Part shown: one piece after another, positions 33,577-45,289 of the stretch
Position numbering within the stretch: the stretch's first letter is position 1
Layout of the letters: each line of letters begins with the position of its first letter
Source of the DNA: Piezodorus guildinii
Lineage: Eukaryota > Arthropoda > Insecta > Hemiptera > Pentatomidae
Direction of reading: 5' to 3'
DNA: 64,000 bases
Assembly (NCBI GenBank): GCA_023052935.1
Contig: CM041293.1
Location: 52,874,725-52,938,724, forward strand
The notes under the pieces: generated by a model
The model's input: the letters and a program-made list of their open reading frames with translations, nothing else
Databases searched by the model: none
Told to the model about the DNA's origin: nothing
Translations under genes and position numbers: made by a program

Positions 33577-36500
33577 GTATCTCTTTATTTCAATAATGAA
33601 CTGAATTAATTTATCACTATATAGAATTTCAGCATTCAAAATCCAAGTTTATGTACGTATGTTCATTAAGCAACATGCACTTGCCACTTCCAGAGGAAAG
33701 ACTTTTATCTTCAGCAAGCAATGTTGCAAATCACGTCTGTATGGAGTTTGCTGTTGAGTCACGCCATGCCGTGTTCCCCTATAGATGGGCTTAGTTTTTC
33801 TTGAGTTTAAATAAACCTGACTAATTGTTATCTTTGATTATACAACACTGATGCAAATGAGTTAATTATGAAGCTGTTTTCTTATAGCTCCGTTTGCTAC
33901 CAGTATTTATATTGCCATCCTTATTTAGTTTGAAACTTTTTCACCTTCACTTGCCTGCATATGAAAACGAAAAGCTGTATGAAACTGAAATTTCATATTT
34001 AAGACAACTATACGCCCGAGATGTTTCAGCAACATTTTCGTGAAAATCAGCTAACCAGAAGAGCCATTTTTTACTACGCATTTTGCACCCTTTTACGATT
34101 TTCGCAATAATGGCTCTAACGATTTTGATTAAACTTGCTATATCGATGTATATTTTAATGGGCTTTAATATCATGTAGGTTTTATTCTGACTGAAATAGT
34201 CTGACAGGGCTTAAATGCCGATATTTTAAATTTTCTACCTCTAAAGTACCTTTTACTCTAATTTTTGAAATTCGAAAACATATCATATCATCTTGTTAAG
34301 ATTCATAACAAACGGGTAAATATTGGGTTGTGTCACATGAAATGTCCGTTTTCAAGGTAAATGATTTTTATTAAAAATGCGATATGAAAACAAGATAATT
34401 TTATTCAAAGTATTTACCTTCTTTTCCTACACATTTTTCCCAACGCGACACCAACTTTTTTATCCCCGAACAGAAAAACTCTTAGCTTTGAAGTGAAACA
34501 AAATCTGAAAACGCACTTTTCACTTGATCATCATTTTCAAAAAGTTTTCCTTTGACGAAGTTGTCTAAATTCCTGAACAGGTGGTAATCTGTTGGAGAAA
34601 AGTCGGGAGAATATGGTGGGTGCGGAAGAACTTTGTAGCCCAGTTCTTTAAATTTTTGCACGGTATGTTTTGAAACATGGGGTCTTGCTGCCGCTCAGTG
34701 AGATCATGAGGTACCCATGTATCGAGCTTTTTTACTTTCCCAATACATTTTAAATGTCTGGAAACGGTAGATGCACTTGCATTTAGTTGTGCTGAGAGTC
34801 CTTTAACTGTTTGGTAGGGGTTTCCTTCTACTGTATGTTTGAGGACATCGTTGTCTATTACGGACGGAGGTCTTCCTCGAGGCAAGTTTTCCAAGTCGGT
34901 ATCTCCAGCTGAAAACTTAGCAAGCCAACGGCGAATGGTCCGTTCATTAACACTCCCTTCCTCAAACGCCTTGCAAATATTGCTAGCGGCCTCAGCTGCT
35001 GAATGGCCAAGTTTAAACTCGTACAAAAATATTACTCGAAAATTGCGTGTTTCCATGTTCATATTTGGAGGTATACTAAAAAGTGGGTAATTGATTGGGA
35101 AGCTAATGTTTATAATACAAAGGTATAGGATTAGTAACTGTTTACTTTAAATATGAAAACAACAGAGACCTGCAAAATCCTTTATGTATTTCAGAAACTA
35201 TAAAATCGGACATTTCATGTGAAACAACCCAATATATAAGTTGAACAAAATCTGTATCCAACGAAAGGAGAAAAGAGCAAAAATATGTTTTTGAACATAA
35301 AAAGAGTAATATAGATATATAAGATACCGTTGGAAATCTAAAGATTTTAGAAAACAATATTATCTCATACACAAAAATGTAAAAGGTAATGGAAACTGAT
35401 GAAAAACCGATAAAAATAAATTATTGTTGTTGATAATAATATTGATAATAGGTTACTTAATAAAATCAATGTTTTTATCGAAACCTAATCTAATTAATTC
35501 TTTTAACTTTATCTCTTACTGTGATTAAAAATCTGGTGCGAACAACACACGACTTTTACTTACCGCCGTTGTTAAAAATCGATTAATGAATTTTCAAATG
35601 CAGTTAGAGATAAAAATGAGTGAAACTAATAAAGATATAATTAAAATAGATTTCTTAAATAAACATGTGTTTTATTAAAAAATCTATTATGTTATCATCT
35701 AAAATAATCAGTTAGTTTTATCGGTTATTAGATAATATTGTTTTTAAAATCTTTAGCTATCCTACGGTATATTATACATCTATATTACTATTCTTGTGTT
35801 AAAAAACACAAAAATTACATTAAAAAAATTTGTTTGCACTTTTTCCCTTTAATTGTTTGCCAATTTCGCTCAACTTGCATATTTATTAACGCTAACAAGA
35901 TAATGTGCCTATTTTTTTAAATCTACAAAAATTAAAGGTACTTTAGAGGAAGAAATTTTAAAATATCAGCATTTAAGACCTGTCAGACTATTTCAATCAG
36001 AATGAAACCTACATGATAAGAAAGCCTGTCCAATTTCACATTGATATATTGAGTTTAATCAAAATCGTTAGACCCGTTTTTGAGAAAATCGTATAAAGGT
36101 GCAAATTGCACGGTATAAAGTAGATTTTCCGGTCAGCTGATTTTGATAAAAAAAGTTTCTGTAACATCTCGGGCGTATAAAACGTCCTAAATACCGAATT
36201 ACAAAGAATTCTTCAAAAGTCTTAGGTTTAGGTACAATTTTCCCTATTTCATCTGTCTTCCTAGATGGTTCATACACTTTTTTTAATCTGAAGATGCCTG
36301 ATTCATCGGCACGTTGATGGGCTAGTTGTTTACCATTGTTATAGAGACCTTCGTATAATGAATATTTGGTATATTTTCCTAATAAATCGTCTTTTACAAT
36401 CCTCCTTAGGAATTATTAAATTTGTTTTTCCTCCTAACTTTACTCCATCAAGAAAGCGAAAACCCTGACCACATCTTATTCTGAGACTGTATCCATCTGT

Positions 36501-39500
36501 AATTAAATGTTTTATTTTAATTAATAGGTATTTAAATCACTACATACAATATAAAATATATGAGCAGCAGTTTGACTTGGAATAATTTCAGTTTTATCTG
36601 AAGAAAGAAAAACTAACCGCTTTCTTTAAATGATTATATAGCTTAGTAATATGGTTTATTTATTAGAGGGTTGTAAATAAGAAATGATTTTTAGTGTCAG
36701 TATCGAAACTCACTATTATAGTCACTGTTGAAAATAATTAAAAATGTTTTGAGCTTCTGCAGTTGAGCGACGTATTCAAAATCAACAACTGATAAAAAAA
36801 ACAAATAACTGACACAGGCCCTTTTTTTATTTTTTATTTTTCCTGTCAGTAGATATTAATAAAGGCACACAGGAAAGAAGCTGCAAAAACCATTCTTTGA
36901 AGCCCACATTTGCATGAAAATAATTTACTTTTATTTTTACTAGCCACCATTGTTGTTGGCAAACATTTTTTTCAGTATTTCATTTAGTCCAGGGCTTTAT
37001 TAATACTGCTTTGTTTTCCAATCATGTTATACCCAGATTATACCTTCTCAAGTTTTAATTACTTTCTGTCTACCTAAACTCCAATCCTCTTCTTTCTAAT
37101 TCTGATAATCTGGTTCTGTCTAATTGCCATTGAAACATGTTAAAACAATGTCATACCAATTTCCCCATTTTTTTTTCATGTGCTCTTGCTGATTGTTAAA
37201 GTTTCTTTATTAAATTCTAGGAAAATTGGGTTTGTTTCATGGATAAAATAGGAGCGGAGAGGTCTAGTGGATGGAGCACTAGTCTTCTATTCTCTGGGCC
37301 ATGTGTTCTAATCCCAGCTGTCGCAGAATATTATTTATTCTGTTTATTAGGCTATAGGGTGACCCCAGGATATGGAGAACCCCCTGGGACAGACCCAGCC
37401 TCTTTAAAGTGGGTACCCAAAATTAGGGAAAAACCTGGTGGCAGAGTGTTCTGGGCCTAATCACTGCCATTGGCCAAAAAACAGCACAAATCTCTACATG
37501 TACTGAGCCCGAAACCCCTTCTTGGTTGTAGAGGTACAGGTTTTTTTATATGATAAAAAACAAAAAAAAATGGACAAATGCTCATAGAATGAAATCCCTT
37601 AATATAGAACTACCAACCTGATCTTCTCAGCAACTGAAAACCATAAATACATAACATGGGATGGCTGGATCATCCACACAGAGGCAAAATCCTAAAAAAT
37701 GACCAGCACATTTGCTCATATGAGAGAAGGTTGTACATGAGAGAGAAAGTAAAGATGTCATCAAAAAGCCATAGAAAAACAAAAGTGGCTTTCTATGAAG
37801 AAAAATCCCATGTAAATTTCTATACATTTTCATTGTGGTTTTAAAGATTTTGTATAACTCTTAAGCCCCTCCGAATCGGGTTTGAGTATTAAAAAGTTAT
37901 ATGTGGATTGTCTTGATTTTAGAGAAGTACCTTTTGGGTGTCTACTTTTATCATCAACCTCTGCCATTTTAATTTTTTATTTGCACAAAATATTATATTT
38001 TACATGAAATTTTCTCATTATCAATATGTAATATCAAGTTTGTCCATGGTTGGTTAGCACCTTAGATATTAATGATATAGCTGTTCAGAGACTGTTTTTT
38101 TTTTTTCAGATTTTTTGGTGCTAGATATCACTTGAAGAGGGCTATGATAGCACTCTAGTCTCTGTTGCAAGAAAATTTCTTATTCATTTTTGTTTTTTTA
38201 CCCACTTTCCAGATCCCTGCAGGTACGAGAAAGGCCCCTGGTCAGAATGTGACTCAGCAACAAATACACGTTCCAGAACTCTCACACTGAAGAAGAAGGC
38301 AGGAGAGACTGGATCCACTTCCCAAGCAACTTGTGAACCTACCAAAACTATTAAGAAACCCTGCAAGAAAGGTTGTAGTATTCAGTATTATTACATTTTT
38401 CTTTTTTATATTTAATACAAGACATCCGTTACTCTCCATTCCTCTACTAACTGCTAAGCTAGTAACTTTCTGCTTTATGTCTACTCTTCAGATTACCAAG
38501 ATTAGTTTCTACTGTATAGCTTAGTTAAAATAAATATCCTCTTAATGATTCATTCTATTATTATCTCTAAAAATTCTAATATGCCTACAATGCATTGTAT
38601 ACGTACATTGTACAATGCATAACTCACTACCTATTAAGTCACAAAAGGTCTTTGAAAAATATTCAACAATTTTGTACCCAAAATTTATTCTTTACCATAG
38701 TGTCAAACTACCTAGTGAATATAAAATGAAAATTAAACAAATTTGTATCGAAAAAATTCTGTAAATTCAAATTGAAATTTCTATAAAATTAATAAATTTT
38801 CCTTGGTATCATATTAGTAGAAAGATAGCTTAGCTGAATGGATTTCATAATTTTTTCAACCTAAATAATTTTTTTTTAATCACCAAGTTGGTTAAACAAG
38901 GGCTTACAATTGAGGACGATGCAATACAATCTGGTCTCAAAACCCAAAGTACTCTGCTTTTATTAAATACAAATCAAATTACTGTAAAGTTGTTGATGAA
39001 AAAAAAAAATAGTATCCAGCATATAATCCTGACATCTGAAACTCTTCCTGCAACTGAGGAGATTAAAGAAAATGTCTTCACTCTTTATAATTAAGGCATG
39101 TTTCTTGGTTAAATAAAATTATGACGACATTGGTTGAAAAAATTATGAATTTCACGGAAAAACTAGACCCAAGGTATACAAATAATTAGAGTAGGTCCAC
39201 TTGGGTCCGCAAACCAACAAGACATATTTCTTTGACATCACTGGTCTTACTAGATTCTCTTTAAAGTTATTTTGTCATGGTTACCTTCCTTCTTTTTTTC
39301 TTTTTTTTTAAATTACAATCAGTGAAATAAATAAAGGATAGAAATAATTAAATAATCATTTCTGAATAAAAAAGTTATTATTAAGAAATTAAATGTGGAA
39401 GGAGAGCATTAATTTGGTGTATAAATTGTAATTAAAAGGGATCACCTGTAGCATGTTGGCTAGTATAACAGCCTTCTATGCCAAAGGTCACGGGTTCAAA

Positions 39501-42500
39501 TCGGCAGGTGGTCATAGGATTTTCTTAACGAAAGTAAAAAGTCCTTAATTAAGCCGTCCTTTGGAGAAGTAAAAGGTGGTCCCAAGCCTGTGTGATGTCA
39601 GGTACTCATTATAGAACCCTATCCTAATTAAACCTGGATAGGCCAAATTTAGGACTCCCACTGTAGCATCGTCTGATTAGCCACAGTAGCATAAAGGGAC
39701 GTTAAATAAATAAACAAACAAACAATTGTAATTCCAAATTAAATGTATGACAAAGGGATGCTTCCAATAATGTTATAATTAGCTGTGGCCAATAGTGAAC
39801 TAAAACAGAGTAGAAGAATACTATTCTTACCATTGTACTTTGTTAGGAGGTATGGTATAGTATTGCTAAATTTGCTGTGCAAGGTTATTGCAATGTTAAA
39901 AGTAATAATAGTGTGATTTTAACTTGTAGCTTAGCTTATATTATTGCTTAAAAATTATAACTCATATTTATTTGGATTATCAATATATTTTAATCATTAA
40001 TTTAACTTCATAAGGAGCTGAGAAGCTTCTTTTTTTTTTCTAAATAAGTCTTGATCAGTATATAATAACTTAACTTCAACTTATGAATGTAATAGCTTTT
40101 CCATTCAATAAATCCTTGCATTAATATTATCCCTCTTGTAAAAATATTAATATTTTAACATCTAATTTGACATTCGCTTTCTTAGGTAATAAAAATATTA
40201 TTACTGTTTTATTTTTCAGCCTGTCGATATGAAAAAGGAACCTGGAGCGCGTGCAATGCACAGAACGAGATGGTACGCACAGACACAATAAAGGAGAAAA
40301 GCGACCCAACTTGTGAGCAGAAGAGGCTTGCTACAAGAAAGTGTAAAAACAAGGGTAACCGAGGCAGCAAGGCCAACAACAAAGGTGGGTTGGATACTGA
40401 GTCTTCGACCGCAGAACCTTCTTCTTTCATCTAAGACTTTAAGACGCCATAAGGTCTTCTTTCACTTTTCTTTTTCAAATGCTAACTAGCCGACTGAAGA
40501 TCCTCTAACCTTTACTAACTCAGATCCTCTATTCTTCACTTACCCAAACCATCCTAGGGAAGCAGGAGTGAGTGGATGAGACTTCAACAGTGGAACACAT
40601 GTTTTCCATTTTTTGACTATAAATATGCTTAAAATCTGGTCCGCACAACACACGACTTTCACTTACCTCCATTTTTAAAATCAATTTAAGAATTTTTAAA
40701 AACATTTAGAGATAAAAATAAATTGTCATAGAATTAATTAAATTAAATTTCAGTTAGAAAGAAAAAAATGTCATGGACTTAGCAGTTTGTTTTTCTTAAA
40801 ATGAAGAAAATCCAATTATTTTTATTTCCTTCAAATATTTTTCTCACAGAGTGTGTCTAATTTATTTTTCAATATTCATTTCATTTCTAGAATAAAAATT
40901 TAATGTTTAATTTCCTTCATGTGTTATTTATTTGTTTTGATTTTTTCTTATTATTCTGTAAATTCAAATTGAAATTATTTATTAGTCGACTGCATATGTT
41001 TAAAAACATCCACTCATACCTGAAGTAATCTTAGCATGGCTGTTAGTTTGCTTACTCTAATGCCTTTGATAAAGCAACCAGTATATTTCTATTTGGTGAA
41101 AAAGATGTTTAATCTTAACTACGAAAAAGAAAAATAAGTTAAACTTTAAATAAGTTCAAAGAAAAATACCAAACAAGTTTAAATTAAAGCATGGATCTAC
41201 TGGATTTAAATACCATTTATGGCTTCTCTCTAGCACAAACTAACCAATTAAACTTATATATTAATGGTAAAGGCTGCATTTGAATAATTTTAAATGCATG
41301 TTACTGTGTATTGAGGAAAAAGGCAAACATCTAGTTGATAAATTTGGTAAAGTTGCTGTAATTAAATATATTAATAATTTTCATTCAAAGTGGTCCTTTT
41401 GTAATCTGAGCAAATTGAACCTCCTTAAAAAAAATCTTGTGAATCTCTTTCAAGTCAACTTAACATTGATACAGCACTTTAGAACTCTTATGAGTAGTTG
41501 AGGGCTCTGGTATATCAATGAGCCAGTTAAAGTGAAGTTTAACCTTTAACTGGTGAGGTGGGGTCTACAGGACCCTAGGGCCTCTTTAAAGTTTTTTTAA
41601 ACCCATTCTTCTGATCCGATCGGCTTGTGAAAACCTGACATTTCCTGTCTCAACATGAGCACAATATAGCATCCTTTTTTAGTCAGTTTTTATCTGGCAT
41701 TGCTTTAGGACAGTGTTATAGGGGTCCAACAGACCCCACCTCACCATTAGTGTTCAGATTTATTAAAAGTGTGATTTCAATTTGTTTAAAGAAATGTCTC
41801 GTGATCGTGTTATTTTATACTCCTTTTTAATTTTATTAAGAAGCTGGGATCATCCTTGTTAAAGGATCACATGACCAGACGGTCAGAAAATCCCAGACTC
41901 GAGAGCTTCGGTTAAATTAAAGGTCAATCATGATTAGGGAGAAAAAATAACAAAAGAATTTAACACATATAGTCAGGAGACCCCTCCGAAGAAAAGGAGA
42001 TGTTATTTTTATCCAAGAAACAAGAATAGGAAGTCATCTATAATTTGTTATAAATGTGACCAAAATATTTGTGGGTAATGTTCGGTTTCCTATTGCAAAA
42101 ACTGAGCCTAATTTTGGCTGTGCATACTTTCTTTACAATATAAAAGTTTCATTTTTTTTTTTTTTATCATTTTCCTTTCTTTAAATATAATAAACTTTAA
42201 GATAAGGACTTGTTTATATATTATTTTACAAATGTTTTCATTGCTTTTAATATAACGTTAAAAAAAGAAAAAAGTATCAATAAAATGTATTTAATAATAT
42301 CAGGCATTTATTCAATTTGATAAGCATCCTATCGTATGGTACCTATTAATGTATGTATTAATTAACGTATTTTACAAGAATAAACAATTCTAGATGTTTC
42401 AGGATTTAAAAAAAAAAAAATGAAGTCTGGGGTCTAAGAGACCCCACCTCACCAATTTTGACTATAAATTTCACCTCACCAGTTAAAGGTTAAATATTTG

Positions 42501-44008
42501 TTACATCATATCTGGTCTGGAACGGAGTAGTGACATACACTTTAACAAACACGTGTCTCAAGGAGTCATTCTCAGTCGAACACCTTTTAACCCTTCTCTG
42601 AGTCTTCCTTTAGGTTCCCTTTAGATTTTGTTTATAGATTTTGCTATATAACATGGAATCATCAAAGGTTGATTAACAAAATATTTTAGTTCATCGCCGC
42701 TCTAAGAATCTGGATACCAAATTGCCTATTTTTATTGAAATAAATCATAACCTTGATTTTAATTTTTTTTTTTTCTAAATTCCTCAATTTTCTTCAGCTT
42801 TAGATTTATGAAAATAATCTAAGTTTAAGTGTTTATCCTAAAATATTCTTTTTTTTTCTCTTTATCCTTATTTTTATTGATTCTGAATGCCCTTAAAACA
42901 TAAGTTCTACGCTCCTTTCTAACTCATCGCGATAAGGTTGAAGCAGGCTTCATATATTGCTACTTAGTTTCAATTTATTTTGTTTTTATTATGATTAAAG
43001 ACCTTTTCAGTTAATTAAATTAATTAATTAGTTAATTAAAATCATTTAATTAAACATTAGTCTTACACTGAGGTTGATGAGTAGCCTTGAAACGTTGTAA
43101 AAATTATTAAGTTGTTATTGATGATTAATAATTTAATAAAATAAAGAAGAAATAAGTTCTTAAATTATTCAACCATTTTAATGATAGTGTATTATGTTCC
43201 TGAACAGCGAAAGTTTTATATTTTAATGTTAAACCTTTCCTGTAGATTTTTTTATTGATGATCATCAATTATTTGTTTGCATGGAAGGAATAAAATCATG
43301 TACCTATATCCAAATCAAATATCTAACGTCCTAAGTATTTAATTGACATTTTAATTTAGTATAAGTCACCACTATATTTAATCTTGATTCTTAATTGTCT
43401 TATCTTCATTAATCTATCAGCTTACATTTAAATAATTCCTTATCTGTTTTGTGCAATAATTTCATATTCATAATATTTAAATTTACTCAAATACTTAACA
43501 GATTTCATAAAAAGTTTTTAGATATTTATCAATGTCTCAATAATAAAACAAAAACGCCAGTTGAAACAAATTGATAATATTTGCTCACTTGTTTTTCAAT
43601 TTAAATAAAAATAAAAACTATGATATTTTAACCATACATATTATTTTAAATATTGTTCTATCTATTAAATCAGAACTTATAAATTATATACAATTTTTAT
43701 TTGTTTCATAAACAACTACATACTATATTTTTTATTAATATATAAAAAATTAGTCTTAGATTGGTGAAAAAAGATGATATATTGTCACTGGAGGTATTTC
43801 TTTTGTTCCTTAACAGAATAATTATCTAAATATTTTTTCAAGACTAAATGTTCTTTTACAGTTATTTAGATACCATTATTAAATTTTATATAGTCTTTTG
43901 GTTTACTCTCCTCAAGGGCGCCATTTAACGGAGCCATTATTTTCATCATGAAAAATATCCTAATACTTTTTTGTTTCTGTTTCAGGAGCTAGGCGCAACA
44001 GGCAGTAG
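33444..44008 (+). CDS. miple: Midkine/pleiotrophin-family secreted growth factor, four coding exons
   Basis: Joining 33444-33576, 38213-38371, 40220-40384 and 43986-44008 gives one frame of about 159 residues. All introns are GT-AG and all three are phase 1. Residues 1-20 form a signal peptide (MKW, then a hydrophobic run ending LVLA). An acidic stretch (EGEIWEEDEKE) follows, then two tandem four-cysteine modules, each beginning CRYEKG-W-C and ending in a basic K-C-K tail, and a basic C-terminus GARRRNRQ. This is the layout of the pleiotrophin/midkine family, extracellular heparin-binding cytokines represented by Miple proteins in flies. Family role is known; receptor and tissue are not shown here. 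The start follows an acceptor (TTGTTTCAG at 33435-33443), so a 5' non-coding exon probably lies upstream. The next gene, CPT1, converges from the other strand. miple1 versus miple2 orthology was not resolved. Confidence 0.85.
34323..35232 (-). mobile_element. Mariner element, internally deleted, with TIRs and TA duplication
   Basis: Both ends read TTGGGTTGTxTCACATGAAA then TGTCCG, inverted, with TA on each side (34321-34322 and 35233-35234). At 910 bp it is shorter than the usual ~1.3 kb. Confidence 0.88.
34565..35062 (-). pseudogene. Mariner transposase, N-terminal domain with catalytic core deleted
   Basis: Residues 1-125 form the two helix-turn-helix DNA-binding region: FRVIFLYEFKLGHSAAEAAS, NERTIRRWLAKFSAGDTDLE, NLPRGRPPSVIDNDVLKHTV and ASASTVSRHLKCIGKVKKL, then WVPHDLTERQ. 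After ERQQDP the frame jumps to a short segment QNIPCKNLKNW matching the region just before the last catalytic block. The first two catalytic aspartates are lost, so it could bind TIRs but not cut. Confidence 0.82.
35525..36190 (+). mobile_element. HINE-like repeat, 5' two thirds
   Basis: From AAAAATCTGGTGCGAACAAC through the block ending CTGTAACATCTCGGGCGTAT. In miple intron 1, right after the minus-strand copy. Confidence 0.7.
36191..37250. other. miple intron 1, unassigned part
   Basis: AT-rich, no repeat family or frame recognised. Confidence 0.5.
37251..37548 (+). mobile_element. SINE family 2 copy
   Basis: tRNA-like head: GAGAGGTCTAGTGGATGGAG (A-box region) and TGTTCTAATCCCAGC (B-box region). 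The body has GACCCAGCCTCTTTAAAG and the end is GTAGAGGTACAGG plus T-run. A second copy is at 51544-51838. In miple intron 1. Confidence 0.78.
38213..38371 (+). CDS. miple: miple exon encoding the first cysteine module
   Basis: The acceptor is TTTCCAG and the donor is AAG|GTTGTA; the exon is 159 nt, phase 1 on both sides. It encodes DPCRYEKGPWSEC, a threonine/lysine-rich middle, then ATCEPTKTIKKPCKK: four cysteines of the midkine/pleiotrophin fold. Because it is a symmetrical phase-1 exon it could be skipped or duplicated without shifting the frame. Confidence 0.87.
38372..39400. other. miple intron 2, unassigned part
   Basis: AT-rich. A 68-codon frame at 38888-39094 matches nothing I know. 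No other feature. Confidence 0.45.
39390..39830 (+). repeat. Repeat segment carrying a nested SINE, inverted duplicate at 50.8-51.3 kb
   Basis: Flanks of the SINE (AAATTAAATGTGGAAGGAGA on the left; AAATGTATGACAAAGGGATG then TTCCAATAATG on the right) recur, inverted and with the same SINE at the same point, at 50830-51300 in a CPT1 intron. Confidence 0.75.
39438..39723 (+). mobile_element. SINE family 1, full-length, with 10-bp TSD
   Basis: Bounded by AATTGTAATT at 39424-39433 and 39724-39733. The head GGGATCACCTGTAGCATGTT carries the A-box region, and CACGGGTTCAAATCGG holds the B box. The tail is GACGTTAAATAAATAAACAA plus ACAAAC. It is tRNA-derived, transcribed by RNA polymerase III, and needs a LINE to move. 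Confidence 0.85.
40220..40384 (+). CDS. miple: miple exon encoding the second cysteine module
   Basis: The acceptor is ATTTTTCAG and the donor is AAAG|GTGGGT; the exon is 165 nt, phase 1 on both sides. It encodes ACRYEKGTWSACNAQNE, then SDPTCEQKR and ATRKCKNKGNRGSKANNK. The four cysteines sit as in the preceding exon and the tail is strongly basic. If the downstream donor is not used, the frame stays open for 16 more codons (GGLDTESSTAEPSSFI) to a TAA at 40434-40436. Confidence 0.88.
40630..40800 (+). mobile_element. HINE-like repeat, 5' end fragment
   Basis: AAAATCTGGTCCGCACAACA then CGACTTTCACTTACCTCC, the clearest form of the family terminus and subterminal motif. In miple intron 3. Confidence 0.68.
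41543..42489. mobile_element. piggyBac-type element relic with TTAA flanks
   Basis: TTAA (41539-41542 and 42490-42493) flanks inverted ends CCTTTAACTGGTGAGGTG. The plus strand at 41985-42078 reads RKRCYFYPRNKNRKSSIICY then KCDQNICG, the C-terminal cysteine-rich domain of piggyBac transposase, followed by a stop. The catalytic domain is gone. Further inner copies of GGGGTC...GACCCC sit near both ends. In miple intron 3. Confidence 0.8.
42494..43985. other. miple intron 3, unassigned AT-rich part
   Basis: No repeat family is recognised. A TTAATTAA-rich patch lies at 43012-43055. Confidence 0.5.
43986..44008 (+). CDS. miple: miple last coding exon, eight residues and stop
   Basis: The acceptor is CTGTTTCAG. 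With the phase-1 carry-over the exon reads GARRRNRQ and then TAG at 44006-44008. The very short basic C-terminus suits the heparin-binding family. Intron 3 before it is 3.6 kb and carries a piggyBac relic. Confidence 0.7.
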
Positions 44009-44960
44009 AGTGCCGAATAATCATCAAAGGGAATAAGGGACTTTTTAACTTTTCACTCTGACGTTTTACCAATATTTTTCCATGGCATTAGTTTTCATTT
44101 GAATTAATAAGTATTATTGTTCCAGTTGCATGGCTATACTGTATGACTTTTAAACTCATTTACATGACCCATTTAAAAAAATAAATATAAAAAATATATA
44201 TTATTCGAAAATTCGTTTTAATGTTTCATTATTAATCAGTCTTAAGGTCGATTGAAATTACATGTTTTTCTATAATGTTCTATGTATGTATTGGAAATGT
44301 AACATGTGATTTTGAAAACCTTTTGCTATATCTTAAGGGGTTATATACTTTGAATGAATCGTTGTTCCATTAATAAGAGTTCAAGGATCATTTGCTGTGT
44401 CCGTCTTTGTGATTTCGATTCGGTGTAGGTTTACTAATATTTGAAAAATTCCAGTAATGTATAGGTGTAGAAATCTCTGGCAGTAGGTCCCGACTAGCTT
44501 ATAGAGATTCCATAAATTATCATTAATAATACTCATTTTAGGAATCATATACTTCCAGTTATTTTAATTAGCCATTATATATAACTTATAAGAAACAATT
44601 GATGTGTATATACTGTTTTAGGCTAAATGTTGTGTTTTAATAAGACTTATGCCATTTCTTTTTTATTTTCATTTAATATTAGTTATTCATAAAGTTAATT
44701 TAATAATAAAAGAGTATAAATTAGTTTTAAAAGGTAGTTTTGATGGAGAATCTACTAGCTGAAGACATAAGGAACGAAGGTGCCCACCACAATTGGAAAC
44801 TGTCTCATCAGCAGCTCTGTGAAATTTGAAAAATTTCTCACTTTAATAAATTTATTGATTTTTGTAACTAAAAGCGTGTGCATCTTGAGGAGATACTCAT
44901 ACTACATTTATATATATTTGTTATTATAAATGTAATAATAGATAATAAAGTTGCAATCAT
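44009..44960 (+). other. miple: miple 3' UTR with candidate polyadenylation signals
   Basis: No coding potential follows the stop. AATAAA hexamers occur at 44180-44185, 44705-44710, 44845-44850 and 44944-44949. The last lies near a T-rich stretch and is a plausible distal cleavage signal. The UTR end is an inference; transcript data would fix it. Confidence 0.4.
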
Positions 44961-45056
44961 TCTTTTTTTTAATTTATAAAATCTCATGTATTTATTCTTC
45001 CCTTCCTCATCTTATTGTTAGTTAATACTGAATAAGCCTTCAGTATTTATTCACAT

Positions 45057-45235
45057 AGGGAGCCCATGGCTGCGAGGGTAACGCTCTGGTCTACCAAGTA
45101 TTGAGTTTGGTTTCCAGTCCTGCCTAGATTTTCTTAAGCATAAAAATCCTTTTAGATATCTTTGTGAATGATAATGTGCCCTCAGACTAGGAGACTACAT
45201 CCCACAGCCAAGGGCCCACACAGAATGTTCCAAAA
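45057..45235 (+). mobile_element. SINE family 3 copy
   Basis: GGGAGCCCATGGCTGCGAGG head, a B-box region GGTTTCCAGTCCTGCC that has drifted, and CACAGCCAAGGGCCCACACA at the end, matching the copy at 18.0-18.3 kb at both ends. Confidence 0.65.
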
Positions 45236-45289
45236 AGTGAATACTTTCACAGGAAATAAAAGTAAAGCTTGTTTTATGTTTTATTCATG

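Larger units (their letters stand above)
33915..35420 (-). mobile_element. HINE-like repeat split by a mariner insertion
   Basis: 33915-34322 and 35233-35420 are continuous parts of the family consensus, interrupted exactly at a TA dinucleotide by the 910-bp mariner. In miple intron 1. Confidence 0.7.

Noticed and set aside
37239..37460. 73-codon frame near 37.2 kb as a coding exon
   Set aside because: It coincides with a SINE family 2 copy repeated at 51.5 kb, where the frame is not kept.
38888..39094. 68-codon frame as an extra miple exon or a small gene
   Set aside because: No flanking splice signals in a useful phase, no cysteine pattern, and no recognisable homology.
43063..43105. GTTGATGAGTAGCCTTGAAACGTTG as another hammerhead
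   Set aside because: The first core base is changed and there is no stem II pairing between TGATGA and GAAAC.
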